From Silurus meridionalis (lineage: Eukaryota > Chordata > Actinopteri > Siluriformes > Siluridae), in contig NC_060906.1 in the NCBI RefSeq assembly GCF_014805685.1, positions 14,214,164-14,278,163 of the forward strand: a stretch of 64,000 nucleotides of DNA, read 5' to 3'. Position 1 is the first letter of the stretch. The number at the start of each line of letters is the position of its first letter. Position numbers and translations under genes: made by a program. Positions 13,330 through 25,146 of the stretch are shown one piece after another. The notes under the pieces are model-generated. The model was not told the origin of the DNA and made no database searches. It saw only the letters and a list, made by a program, of their open reading frames with translations.

Positions 13330-13830
13330 TTAGGGGTTGCAACAGCAAATCATCTGTCTCCATACCCCTCTGGCCTCTACATCTGCCTCTTTCAACCCAA
13401 CTACCTGCATGTCTTCCTTCTCCACATCCATAAACCTCCTCCTTATTCTTCCTCTTTTCCTCCTTCCTGGTGGCTCCATCCTCAGCATTCTTCTACCGAT
13501 ATACCCCGTGTCCCTAACCTGCACATGTCCAAACCATCTCAATCTCGCCTGCCTCACATTGTCTCCAAAACGTCCTACATGTGCTGTCCCTCTAATAAAC
13601 TCATTTCTAATCCTGTCCATCGTCGTCACTGCCAACAAAAACCTTAACATCTTCAGCTCTGCTACCTCCAGCTCCACCTCCTGTCTTTTACTCAATGCCA
13701 CCGTCTCTAAACCATACAACATCGCAGGTCTCACCACAGTCCTATAAACTTTCCTTTTCACTCTCACAGATACCCTTCTATCACAAATCACTCCTGTCAC
13801 TCTTCTCCACCCACTCCACCCTGCCTGCAA
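13330..13830 (-). pseudogene. RTE LINE ORF, C-terminal fragment
   Basis: Longest intact remainder at the 3' end of the LINE ORF (166 codons). It includes the post-RT region with KVYRTVVRPAMLYGLE, RIRNEFIRGTAHVGR and ARLRWFGHVQ, then stops at CCCNP just before the 3' UTR. A frameshift near 13800 separates it from 13993-13781. It is a fragment, not a host gene. Confidence 0.85.
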
Positions 13831-14249
13831 TTTTCTTTACTTCTCTAACACACTCTCCATTACTTTGCACTGTTGACCCCAGGTACCAGAACTCCTCCAC
13901 CTTCTCCACCTCTTCTCTCTGCAACCGCACCACTTCACTGCCCTCCCGCTCATTCACACACATGTACTCTGTCTTACTCCTACTGACTTTCATTCCTCTT
14001 CTCTTCAGCGCATACCTTCACCCCTCCAGGCTCCTCTCAACCTGCTTCCTATTCTCACCACAAATAACAATATCATCCGCAAACATCATAGTCCATGGAG
14101 ACTCCTGTCTGACCTAGTCCGTCAACCTGTCGATCACCACTGCAAACAGGAAAGGGCTCAGAGCTGATCTTTGATGCAGTCCAACACCTTGAACTAATCT
14201 GTCTTTCTACTGCACACTTCACTGCCGTCACACTGTCCTCATAAATGTC

Positions 14250-14714
14250 CTACACCACCCTCACATACTTCTCTGACACACCTGACTTCCTCATACAGTA
14301 CCACAACTCCTCTCTCGGCACCCTGTCGTATGCTTTCTCTGAATCCACAAACACACAATGCAACTCCTTCTGACCTTCTCTATACTTCTCCATCAACATT
14401 CTGAAAGCAAATAATGCATCCGTAGTGCTCTTCCTCAGCATAAAACCATACTGCTGCTCACAGATAGTCACCTCTTTTCTTAGCCTGGCTTCCACTTCTC
14501 TTTCCCATTACTTCATGGTTCCCCTGTAGTTACTGCAGGTCTGCACATCTCCCTTGTTCTTAAAGATCGGTCCCAGCACACTCCTTCTCCCGTCCTCAGG
14601 CATCCTCTCACTTTTCAAAATCCTGTTAAACAATCTTGTTAAAAACTCCACTGTCATCTCACCTAAACATCTCCATGCTTCTACCGGGCCTTCTACCTGG
14701 CCCAACCTTTCCAC
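14250..14714 (-). pseudogene. RTE LINE reverse transcriptase fragment
   Basis: Two consecutive pieces in the same frame (14714-14508 and 14495-14250), interrupted by a stop. They cover fingers/palm motifs of the RT: SVLGPIFKNKGDVQTCSNYRG, then QQYGFM and FVDSEKAYDRVPREELW. Functional relatives usually have FVDLEKAYDRVP, so the Ser is a likely substitution. The FADD catalytic box lies downstream near 14075 in a different, broken frame. Confidence 0.85.
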
Positions 14715-14795
14715 TCTTCATCCTCTTAATCGCTGCTCTCACTTCCTCCTTACTAATTCTATCCACATCCTGCTTTACCAACTCCACACCATCCA

Positions 14796-14800
<5 letters not shown>

Positions 14801-14843
<43 letters not shown>
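14801..14843. repeat. (CT)n microsatellite inside the LINE ORF
   Basis: CT run of about 43 bp. On the minus strand it is read as alternating Glu-Arg within the LINE linker (NEEN then ER repeats). It is not part of related RTE proteins, so it expanded after or shortly before insertion. Confidence 0.9.
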
Positions 14844-14848
<5 letters not shown>

Positions 14849-15394
14849 CCTCGTTCATTAGCTGCTTAAAATACACCCTCCATCTTCTCAACACACTCAC
14901 CTCACTAGTCAACACATTAACATCTCCATCCTTTATTGCTCTAACTTGCAGCACATGCTTCCCAGCTCGGTCCCTCAGCCTGGCCAATCGGTAAAAATCC
15001 TTTTCTTCTTCCTTAGTGTCCAACTTCTCATACAGCTCCTCATATGCCTTTTCTTTGGCTTTTGCCACATCCCTCTTTACCTGCTGCCGCATCTCCTTGC
15101 ACTCCTGCCTACTTTTCTCATCACTCTGTCAGTCCCAATTCTGTTTTGAAAACCTCTTTCTCCTTATGCTCTCCTGCACTTCCTCATTCCACCACCACGT
15201 CTCTTTGTCTTCCTTTTTATTTCCAGATGTCACACCAAGTACCTTTCTAACTGTCTCCCTTATCACTTCTGCAGTAGTTGCCCAATCATCCAGCACCTCC
15301 TCAACACCACTGAGCCCCTGTCTGACCTCTTTCCTGAATCTCACACTACAGTCTTCTGCCTTCAGTTTCCACCATCTTATTCTTCTTTCAGTCC

Positions 15395-15937
15395 TCACTC
15401 TCCTTCTCTTCGTCTAGCTAAACTGTCCCCTGCCAACACCTTACAGTCTCCTATCTCCTTCAGGTTGCATCTCCTACATAGAACATAGTGTACCTGTGTG
15501 CACCTTCCTCCACTCTTATACGTCACCCTATGATCCTCCTTCTTCTTAAAATAAGTGTTCACCACTGCCATTTCCATCCTTTCAGCAAAATCTACCATCT
15601 GCCCTTCCACATTCCTCTCCCTAAAGCCATACCTACCCATCACCTCCTCATCACCTCTGTTCCCTTCACCTACATGCCCATTGAAATCTGCCCCAATCAC
15701 CAATATTTCATTACTAGGTACACCATCTACCAATTCATCCAACTCACTCCAGAATTTTTTCTTCTCCTCTATCTCACAACCCACTTGTGGAGCATAAGCA
15801 CTGATTACATTTAACATCACCACTTCAACTTCCAGCTTCACGATCATCACCCTATCAGAAACTCTCTTCACCTCCACTACACTCTTAATGTACTCTTCCT
15901 TCAGAATCACCCCTACACCATTTCTCTTTCCATCCAC
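15395..15937 (-). pseudogene. RTE LINE endonuclease core fragment
   Basis: 180 codons of apurinic/apyrimidinic-type endonuclease: NVISAYAPQVG, then VIGADFNGHVGEGN (metal-binding and catalytic region), then VNTYFKKKEDHRVTYKSGG. The 16288-15986 fragment encodes the N-terminal start in the same frame, separated by an in-frame stop. Belongs to the LINE and would nick target DNA in an active copy. Confidence 0.88.
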
Positions 15938-16408
15938 ACCATGAAAGAACAGTTTAAACCCACCGTCAATGTTCCTGGCCTTACTTCATTTCCACTTAGT
16001 CTCCTGAACACACAATATGTCTACCTTTCTCCTCTCCATCATATCAGCTACCTCTCCCCCTTTAAAAGTCATAGTACCTACATTTAAAGTGCCAACCCGA
16101 ACCTCCACTCCCCTACACTTCTCCTTTTCCTGCTGCCTCTGTAGACGTCTTCCTTCTCTCCTTCTCCTCCTTCGGCCAACAGTAGCCCAATTTCCACCGG
16201 CACCCTGTTGGCTAACAATACCTGTGGCAGTCGTTGGTAACCTGAGCCTTGACCGATTCAGTATGAAATTCTCTTTCGTGATCTGCATATTTGATTTGGC
16301 ACATATTTTACGCTGGATGCCCTTCCTAACGCAACCCTCCCCATTTACCCGGGCTTGGGACCGGCACTAAGAGTGCACTAGCTTGTGCAACCCTAATGGC
16401 TGAGTTTC

Positions 16409-16420
16409 ACCAACCATATA
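16409..16420. repeat. Target-site duplication, right copy
   Basis: ACCAACCATATA, identical to 13240-13251. It marks the 5' junction of the LINE, showing the 5' end is not truncated by a later deletion. Confidence 0.85.
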
Positions 16421-19200
16421 ATACTGCCAAAAAACAAAAATTAGATAAAATAAGAAAATTAGAGAAGTTTGTATCAGACAGTTATTCTAGTCTGCTCTTA
16501 TGCCAAATCGGAGTGAACTGAAAAATGTTTTGATCATTAAGATAATTAAACTAAATATGGCTAGTATGTGTTAGATTACTATTAAATAAAAGGCTAGTGA
16601 TTCACCAAAGGGCTGCCACTGGAGTGTGCTAGCTGAGTATAAGCAGTTTGTTGGCTAAAAGCTACATGAAATAAGGTTTAAATCCATTTACACTGCCATC
16701 TTGTTTATTAAGCAAAAAGTACAGGGTAACGGCCCTTTTGGAACTTTATTTAATCTTTAAACTTTTCTTTTTATTACCCAATATTGCCGTGAAATTCTTT
16801 ACTCAAACGATGATCCACTGCAGTGAGGGTGGCTTGTGTAAGCATTTCCAGGTTTTATAAGTACAAGAGGCTTACCAGTTCTACTTCAACACTTCCAAAC
16901 AAAGCAGAATTCCAGCATTTTTGCTATTTCTAAAAGTCCAACTCCCGAAGGTTCATAAGCACCAAATTCTCCCTACTGTTTAAAAACATATCCTTTAGGA
17001 ATCCATTTATTGAAAGCCAGAGCTCTGCTTTTTTCCTGTTTGTGGAGGGTTGCAGGGGATTGTCTGACCCTGATCACTTCAAATCCTGCTGATCTGGAGC
17101 TTATGAAGTCAGGCTGTTAAATGGAGGAAACTGATCCTTTCGTTTGAGCTTTAGAGGTCAGACATCAGCGGGCTAGTGAGCACACTTGGCTAGCAAAGCC
17201 TTTAATATTGGTCTAAAACAAAAATCCAACTATATAGACAGCCAAACTTTACAAGAAGCAGTATTTTCACACCAAACTAATGAAAATGTTACAGTTTAAT
17301 TCATGCAAGTGAGAGGTGAAATCATTAGGCATGTACACTTTGAATTCTGATTGCTTTGGAAACTAATTATGGTCTGTGGTCATTAAGAAAGCATAGCACA
17401 CCCCTAATTTCACCTGTCGGTTTTTAGTGCTGACTTCTGACATAGCTGTAATTAATGCCTACTGCAGAGTCTTCAGGCAGTTCAAAGATTTGCTACAGGA
17501 AAGGGAAAGGTTATTTAAGCTCTGTAAATTAGATGTGCAGTGAAAAGCCCAGCAATTTAACCAGAGCAGGTGGCTTTTGCAGCCGGAAAAAGCGTTGCTA
17601 GATAGAATGATAAAAAATTCTCAAGTAGCAGCATCAAACACAGGGGAGCAGTTGCTAGTCTTTTCTAAGCGATAGTTTTACCTGAGAAGGTTTAGAAAAG
17701 ATAAGAATTGACAGAGAAAATCAGATACTCATACACTTCTACTCATTTAAAAATTGTTACATGTCCACTTATTTCCCATTTTATTTTAGGTGTCTGGTGA
17801 AGAGTGTTTTTAATCAGAACCAGATTACCCTTTAAAAACCAAGCACAAATTCAGATAGCAGATGTGATCTGACAAAGCAAATAAAAATGCAGACTGGTGA
17901 GGTTAAAATGAGTTTATTGTCCCAGACTCACTTACAAAACACACCCAAGCTGAAATGTTGTTGGCATTTTTCCTGCATTCTACAATTAACAAAAAATATT
18001 CCACTGTGTTACTGGCATGTAAAAAAATATAATGGTAGATGGGATCATTGGGACACAGGCAGCAGGAGTTGCAGTCATAAAAACTGTTCAACTTGCTCAA
18101 TTCTCAATCAGAACAGAGATTTAAATGGAAAAGTTATCAGTAGGGTTGTAAATTATGGTTGATCACACATTCAGTAAATGTAATGCTTATGCATTAGTAA
18201 ACTGTTTAAAGAAGAGCTACTGTTCAGGTGAATAAATGCAGGATGACTTGGTGCTGTGGTCAGTATGTACAATTATCTAAGCATCCTTTAATCTTTCACC
18301 CATCTGTAGGTAGCCTGCCAAAATGTCAGTGAAAAAGCTTAATTACATACATGGTTTTTACAGTGCTCTATTAAAAAAAAAAAAAAACAAGCAGGATATT
18401 TCTCGAGCCAGTGGTGTGATGGCGGAAGAATGTCACCTGATGTCATTGTCAGCTAATGCCAGATATGACCTTTATTCAAGAAAACAAGTGGCTCTAATGG
18501 AAGGATGTTAAATCTAGCACCTTTAATAGCCATTCTGTAACTTATGTAGCACTACATTCCCAGTTTTAGGATAAATATGTTCTGATGTTCCCTTTCTTAA
18601 TTTTTGTTCTGAGAAAGATAGGAGAGCGAGAGAGAGGTAAGTGGATAATAACCATCAAAAGTGATTCTCCAGAAAATATCATCAGCAAGATGCTGAACGA
18701 ATCCACAGCACAATTCCATTAAAGTTTCCCTCTTTAAAAGTAATTGCAGATCAATTTTGTTTTAAAAGTGGGGCATTTAGTGTAATGCAGGAAAGAAAAT
18801 CACATACACATGGGTGGAGAAGGATGAGCATGCACTAAAAGTGTATTGCAAAGATTAATGCTGTCTTCCCATTTCCTTGATCATTAGTCACCTTTCCATT
18901 GTGGGTCAAACCTGCTGCTTGTACTTGATTCATGTGTTGATGAACAAATTTTATATAGAAACTCAAACCTGGGCCAAAATTTCTTGTTTAGAGTGTCCAC
19001 ATTTTTGTTGCTCTTTCTCAGTTCAAGTTTACTGATGTGAAATTGACATTGGAGGGTTGTTTATAGTGACACCTTTCATAGCTTTAATATAAGACACCCA
19101 CAAATACTAATCCTGAGACCGAGAACATGAGACAAACAATGACAATGAAATCACAAGGTTTGAGGGACCTGCACTAAAATATCTGGACAGGAACATTTTC
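16421..19200. other. Non-genic stretch
   Basis: AT-rich DNA without a recognisable gene, RNA or repeat family. Short open frames at 17887-18162 and 18323-18511 lack domains. Confidence 0.55.
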
Positions 19201-19232
19201 GTCCAGGGTTTCCAGTCTTATAGCAAAAGGGC

Positions 19233-19368
19233 TGATGAGGGTGCAGGTTTTCATTCTAACTAAACAGAAGCCACCCTTGACTTTATTGAAAACCAAGCTC
19301 ATCTGATTAAACAGCTGAAATCAGGTGTGCCTCCTGCTTGAGTATAAGGAAAACCTGCACCCACACTG
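19233..19368. mobile_element. Palindromic hAT-type MITE
   Basis: The word gtgcaggttttcattc (19241 on) returns as an imperfect reverse complement around 19348-19362 (ggaaaacctgcaccc). The interior carries 'agaagccac' and 'aggtgtgcctcctgctt' halves of the same palindrome. I recognise this as a common fish fold-back repeat, probably hAT-derived. No coding capacity. Confidence 0.6.
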
Positions 19369-19380
19369 GTCCTTTGCAGA

Positions 19381-21077
19381 TAGAATTTGACACTTCTTTT
19401 GCCATGTCTGCAATAACAGTTTCTCAGAGTGGCTGCTGCAGTGAGATGTCTCCTCTGTGATCAAATTCTTCCATCCAAAAATCAATAGATACCTTAGGCT
19501 AAAACATTGAATGCTAAAACACCTGGGTTATTTCCCTGGCCTTAAGCTTACTGGTCTAAAGTTTTTCCGTAGAAAAATGACAATCTTTGCTCAAACCTGT
19601 TGTTCTGAGTGCGAGTCCCAGGACAGGACTGAGCCTGTGGCAAAAAGGATGTCAGTGACACTGACTTGTTCTGCCATCACTGTCTCCCTACTCAGCAAAC
19701 AACTTGTTCAATTTTAGTGATGGTATTTAGTGTAACTTCTGTCAGTTCTGACACCAGAACTGCCTGGCTAGTCAATGTGACTGGATTTGTGTATAACCAT
19801 AAAGTCATTCGAGGTTCTTCGCCTTTTCGCTAGTTAAATATTTCTTTTAGATCAGATCTTTATATGTGATGTCAGACATAGGATAAAATAAAATTAATTA
19901 GGGTCAGGTGACTGTGATTGGAGTCTGGAGTTATGAATCATTGTGCACAGATAACACTGTCAATACATGATGCAGGATGGATCCTCTCCAATTACAGATG
20001 GATGGATGGATGGATGGATGGATGGATGGGTGGATGGATGGATGGGTGGATAGTAGAAGTTTCAGTTTGACATAGAGGACCTCCTTTAGTCTACTTTTAA
20101 ACTCTTTTCTTCTACATAAACTGTAGACTGTACCCCTTTCCTCATAGGGAAGTTTAGAGCTTTTTGAATAAACACTTACACAAAGTAATTTTACAATATG
20201 CTGGTTAATTGATGGCTTCTTGAAATAATAAAGGAATTATATTAACACAGTACCAGTTCCACAATCATATACATATAATCAATTCAAGAAGCAGTGATAA
20301 CTGGTATAGATGTACTGGGTGGCACCTGACCTACTTTTAATTTTATTGATAATCAGGTCATGGAGAAAAGTGTATGATGTGCCTGAGAGGAGTTGATTGG
20401 TCTTGTATCATCCTGTGTCTATTTTATATTCATGTCTCTGATTTGCTTGCCTCAATGTAGAAAAGCATGCATCATTCCATTCTTGATCATCCCTTCCCTG
20501 ATGATTCCTTCCTTTCACATTGCCACAGTGCCTGAAAGCTTTTTTCTCTTTCTCACAATAGGAAGTACCCTGTTCTGTTTGTGCTAAAAATAAGCAACTC
20601 AGAGGATTCATCTCAGCATGAGTGAGAAAATAGTGTGAAAAGTTCAGGGCATGATAACCGTCCAACATGGAATGACCCTTTTCAGCACATTGTTAAAACC
20701 CATAATCCATTTCAGACTGTCAGTGACAAAGAGCCAGTGCCAGCTAATACACTGATAATCTCTTTCTGTCACCTCCTATCTTATGTTAAGATTTAACTTC
20801 ACTATATTTTGTAATGGCTTCAAAAAAATTATTCTTTTGTACCTGAAAACCGCAAGCACATAGAAATATATGCATTAGATGACATTTTAAATATCAATAC
20901 AAAAATGTTGCTGTGTGTAAATCTCTTGCAATCGATGTTCTAGTCTACTTGTGCTCTTCTTCGCTTTGGTGTTCAGTGTTAAAAATTGGAAAAATGATGT
21001 ATGTGCAATATCAATACATACTGTACTGCTAAGCACTACTACTATGTCTGTGGCAGTATAACATTAAAGGGTAATAT
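19381..21077. other. Non-genic stretch
   Basis: No supported gene. Contains a GGAT tetranucleotide tract at 19996-20051. Overlapping frames at 20393-20587 (+) and 20408-20668 (-) have no recognisable content. Confidence 0.55.
19996..20051. repeat. (GGAT)n microsatellite
   Basis: Tandem GATG/GGAT units with two G substitutions, about 56 bp. Confidence 0.95.
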
Positions 21078-21092
21078 TTGAATGTGTTTGCA

Positions 21093-21322
21093 CATGTCCC
21101 CTGGTGGTCTAGTGGTTAGGATGCGGCGATCTCACCGCTGCGGCCCGGGTTCATTGCCCAGGCAGGGAACCAACCCCAGCCGCTCTTAGTGCCGGTCCCA
21201 AGCCCGGATAAATGGGGAGGGTTGCGTTAGGAAGGGCATCCAGTGTAAAAACATGTGCCAAATCAAACATGCGGATGATCCGCTGTGGTGACCCCTAATG
21301 GGAGAAGCCGAAAGAAAGTTAC
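21093..21322 (+). mobile_element. Composite SINE: tRNA-Glu head plus RTE LINE body and tail
   Basis: The 5' part (21097-21169) is tRNA-Glu-like: A box TGGTCTAGTGG at 21105-21115, anticodon arm CGGCG-ATCTCAC-CGCTG with CTC at 21131-21133, and B box GGTTCATTGCC at 21148-21158. From about 21185 it continues with the same sequence found at the 5' end of the minus-strand LINE (agtgccggtcccaagcccgg onward, compare 16292-16372), then switches near 21270 to the LINE 3' end (cccctaatgggagaagccga). A 15-bp target-site duplication, TTGAATGTGTTTGCA, lies at 21078-21092 and 21323-21337. RNA polymerase III boxes and a borrowed LINE tail explain its mobility. Confidence 0.88.
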
Positions 21323-21394
21323 TTGAATGTGTTTGCAAACATACTAAAACTTTTAAGGAATTAATATTTTTATGTACATTTTTATAGACGTGAG

Positions 21395-22029
21395 TATGAT
21401 GTGTCAGCAGGGGCAAAACCTTCTCTGCTGGCCTAAACAGAAGCATAGAATTTACAACCTAGATTCTAATATTTGTTCCATTAAATTGTATTAATTTATT
21501 CCCAACCTTTTCATTTCGTAGCATTTCTCTTGGCTGCACTGCTTCCAGTACTTGTATGTGGATGTTAGATTTTTTGTCCAATCAGATTTCAGCCTTTATG
21601 TGCTGCCATGTCAATCTAATCTGCCCAGCACCTTCAAAGTCTGTTTTGCTGTCTTTTTACCATAGTCTCCTTAAGATTTTTCCTTCCTCTGATTGGTTGG
21701 TCAGAGAGAAACTGTTACAGCCAAGTTCGACTGGAAAACATGTCTGTAGCACTCTGCACACATTAATACATCTGAGTTAGACTTTTTTTATGCCTACGAG
21801 GAAGATAAATTGATTCGGTCTCGGACATACTTAAAAATCCATTTTCAATAAAAGCTAGACATCGTGAGGAGGTCGGCCAACCCTGAAGCTAGTTAGCATG
21901 TCTCAGCCCGGGAAAGGGTATGTTCGCCACTTCCAGACCAGTGAATACGATGGCAGCACTGGCTTACAGTCTTTGAGGAGTGGTACAAATTATGAGTCTG
22001 CAGTAGGTTGTATTTTGTTAAGATTTTAA
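21395..22029 (+). mobile_element. 5' part of a hAT (ZMYM1-like) transposon, truncated
   Basis: The segment begins near a terminal motif cttctctgctggcctaaac shared with the copy at about 48995-49040 (opposite strand). About 480 bp downstream an ATG at 21898 opens a frame starting MSQPGKGYVRHFQTSEY. This resembles the N-terminal lead-in to the TTF-type zinc finger of fish hAT/ZMYM1-like transposases (YVRHFQTS-x-Y). The similarity stops after about 18 residues; the frame ends at 22027-22029 after 43 codons, so the transposase body is missing. Family assignment is from memory of the motif. Confidence 0.5.
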
Positions 22030-25000
22030 TGTGTTTGTCATGTTATTAGACAAATATTGATTCTGAACTGCTCCAGATGTGCACAGTTGCGGTTGTAGTG
22101 TTTGCAGTTTGTATGTAGTATGTTTGGAGTTGTCTTATCTGGGTTTCTTGCTTTAGTAAAACGGTATTCACCCTCCATATGTGTAATGCCTCTCTCTCTG
22201 TAATGCCACGTGTTGTTATATTGCGTTTTTTTATAGTAATGATGGTTTCTATAATCGCGACGTGATAGTGATGGTATTAAGAGGTGGATTAAGTCGGGTA
22301 AGTCCTCACTGAAGGCCCAGGTACCAAATGCACGGCCTGCCACTGTGTGTCACTATCGCTGTATTATATTGTTGTTTTACTGACTATTTATGGTAATAGC
22401 ATGTGGTTTTGGAATTATTGGCATTATTTGTTTTGAATTCAAAACTTGGCCATTGTAAACACTTGTAAAAATTGATAGCTAGCTAAAGCAGGTAGGCAGA
22501 TGAAATACAGTGTTCTCTATTAAAAGCGTCATTTACTGGCTCACTTTTGTTTCTGTTCTCTTGCACCGATTGGCCCAATTTATGAAACTATCACAAAAGT
22601 GCCTTTTACCACAGCCTTCAGCAAACTGTTTAATCTGCTTCAGGGACAACTAGTTCCTACTATGCTGCTAAGAGTTTCTTATTGACAGCCAGAGAATAAC
22701 GTAGAAGTTTTTCTTTTTATGTATTCAACTCTCCATTTTTTCTTGGTGCAAGATATTACTGAGGGATTTAACATCAGCACGAACAAAAGCCTACCCGGTT
22801 TTGAAAAGTTTATGCATGTTGGTTTGAATATGAGTTTGGTTCTTCTGTGTGTAATTTAAAAAATTGTAATTTTTTTGTCGTCCCTATTTTCATGCCTGGT
22901 CTTCGTCTAAAAAAGGGATTAGTTTATTTGAAGCCTTGAGCAGAGTGTGTGGGTTTCTTCACTCCTCTCTCCTAGCTACTGTTTTCCTTGGTGCTAAAAT
23001 GTGCAATGCTTTCTAATCCTTGCCAATTGTAATTTGAGTCGCCATGCAAGCAGTTAAAGGGAGTGGGTGGCAGTACACGGAGAAACACTAGCTCCTCTCT
23101 GTGTGCTATTCATCCTGGGACAAAAAAGTGTGGGCTTCCCTAATGTATGCTTTTCAAACGCACCCCCCAATCTCACACACACTCATACACACTGTGCTTA
23201 ATAATAATAATAGTACATTTGATTTATGTAATTTTGTCATGTACAGTTAGTAAACCACATTTCATAACACACATACAGTATATAAATACCTGAAAATTGG
23301 ACAGTGCTGTCAAGGAAGCCAGACTGAGCTAGATAGGGAAATGAGTTTAAAAACAATGCATATACACAAATAGAAAAATACAGATCTATGGTGTACAGAA
23401 TAATTATATACAAACATAAACATTTGCATATATGCATTGGAGAAAGCTGCATACCTTGCTTCCAGGGTATTTCAAATATGTATTTCAAATATAAAATAAA
23501 TTTTGTTATTTGTATTAGATAGGGTTGATGAAAATGGCGTAGTGTTAAAATACTGTAAAATACTTTGTAAGAAGTCTCAGATTGGTGCCTACTTAGTAGT
23601 TTGCCAAGACTTGTTGAGATCAGAACAGAAAAAATATCCATAAGGAAGAAGGTGGTAAAGAGAAGAATTGTGCAGGCATACAGCTGTCAAATAGGTGTCC
23701 AGTAATTGAGAAATAAATATTTGATTGCCGAATATTGTCCCCTAATTGAAGTAGTTGTTTAGTAGGATCATGATTTTGCATACCATTACATAAATGACTG
23801 CCTGACCCATAAAAATATAATTATATTTATGATTAACAATCAAATGATTCATTAGTTAGAAACTTGTTGTTGTGAATACAGGTGCCATCAGTTGTCTTTT
23901 CATGAATGACTTGTCATAGAGTCAGTGTTGCTGATGCAATGTAATGTAGGCCCTTCATTACCAAACACCAAGTAAATAATTTAGGATACAATTATGATTC
24001 ATTTGCAAACTAGTTTAAACATTAAACTATTGGGTACTTTAAAACTAACCTTCATCTGGGAGATCACAGGGACATGTATGTGAATATCTGATCTGTTAAC
24101 TGGTTGCACATGTTAGATTTATTTCATGACTCAGCCAGAGAAAAATTGTTGCTATTAAACATTGTTTAATCAACTGAGTCAGTGTATTGGTGAAGGGATA
24201 AATGAAATAGGCCAATTGATGGTAGGTTTGCGAAGAAATTTCATGCTTAGTTGTAAAAGTATTTGTTAGTAGTTTTTTAATACAAAAAACATTTTGATAC
24301 ATAGTGTGGCTGCTGTATATTGTAGATTATGTTGATACACTTAAAGTTAATGTATTTGGTATTTTATTTTAAAATACATTTTGATGTATCTTTGCCCGAC
24401 ACTGCTTGCTTCTAACAAAATGATTTCCTTAAGAAACAAACAAATGTATCTTGAAAAATCCAGGAAGATGCTAAGGTAAGCAGCAGATTACAGAAATGCA
24501 TCGTTGAATAGATTCTTAAATCTGTCCGTTTTGGAATTTTATTTATTTATTTAATAATTAGTTGCTTTATAAGAAAAAACTGTTTGCAAAGGTTGCATGA
24601 AAAGGAGCTTTTTTTGAGCGAAATCTACAAAACACGGCTTCTAGTTTTCACCAAGCTTCATAGGATCTAAATATCAAACAGTTTGTTTGTGCACAGCATT
24701 AGCATATTTGATCACAGAAGGCGACCACTTACTATGCGTACACACAATCATTTCCGGGGTTGAATGTAAACATTTGCATATGTGCATATATACAGATGAG
24801 TTATGTACATGGGAAATCTCTGAATGTTTCACTGTTAGGTGCATCCTCGTTTTAGAGCTGTTCATGGTGTCAGATATGATCCCTCATTTATTCTCTGTCA
24901 TCTCTGCTGTGTGTACATGTCCACTGTTTGAGAGTCTCTGCAACACTTAAGCCTCAGGAATTGCTGTGCCGCAGCACATTGCCCTGCATACGCAGAAGAG

Positions 25001-25101
25001 CTAAAGATAATTATGGATAATTGCTGTGGGAGAGATGGCTCTGCTCATTACTCAGTGGCCAGCAAGGTTTGGAAGGACAACAAATCAGCACTTAGACAAG
25101 C

Positions 25102-25104
<3 letters not shown>
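22030..25104. other. Non-genic stretch
   Basis: About 3 kb of AT-rich DNA. Frames at 22038-22343, 23237-23641 and 24687-24950 have no domain or codon signature of a gene. A 5' untranslated exon of lrfn4 could lie in this or the following region but cannot be located by eye. Confidence 0.5.

Positions 25105-25142
<38 letters not shown>
25105..25142. repeat. (GA)n microsatellite
   Basis: Pure AG dinucleotide run of about 38 bp. Confidence 0.97.

Positions 25143-25146
<4 letters not shown>

Larger units (their letters stand above)
13252..16408 (-). mobile_element. RTE-clade LINE, near full-length, inactivated
   Basis: A 3157-bp non-LTR retrotransposon on the minus strand, close to the usual 3.2 kb of RTE elements. 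Translated pieces in order: endonuclease start with VGTLNVGTM and CVQETKWK (16288-15986), endonuclease core with GADFNGHVGEGN (15937-15395), linker (15398-14775), reverse transcriptase with FKNKGDVQTCSNYRG and EKAYDRVPREELWYCMRKSG (14714-14250), the catalytic FADD box (about 14075), and the C-terminal domain with KVYRTVVRPAMLYGLE and ARLRWFGHVQ (13993-13330). Frame changes near 15398, 14200-14000 and 13800 plus several stops break the single ORF. The 3' end is a GAA-rich tail (TTC on the plus strand), as RTE elements use simple-repeat tails. A 12-bp target-site duplication flanks both ends. Confidence 0.92.

Noticed and set aside
13337..16370. Plus-strand open frames across the LINE (for example 13337-13747, 14554-14994, 15016-15417)
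   Set aside because: These are shadows of the minus-strand LINE ORF; their composition is the reverse complement of RTE coding sequence and shows no domain.
21097..21169. A functional tRNA-Glu(CTC) gene
   Set aside because: The fold and Pol III boxes are present, but the B box is altered (GGTTCATTGCC), the acceptor region is imperfect, and the sequence runs straight into a LINE-derived body inside a target-site duplication. It is the head of a SINE.
23237..23641. 134-codon minus-strand frame as a membrane protein
   Set aside because: Hydrophobic only because the DNA is T-rich on that strand; no recognisable family, and the codon pattern looks random.
24960..25060. Conserved non-coding enhancer
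   Set aside because: Composition looks less random than its surroundings, but there is no way to show conservation from one sequence.
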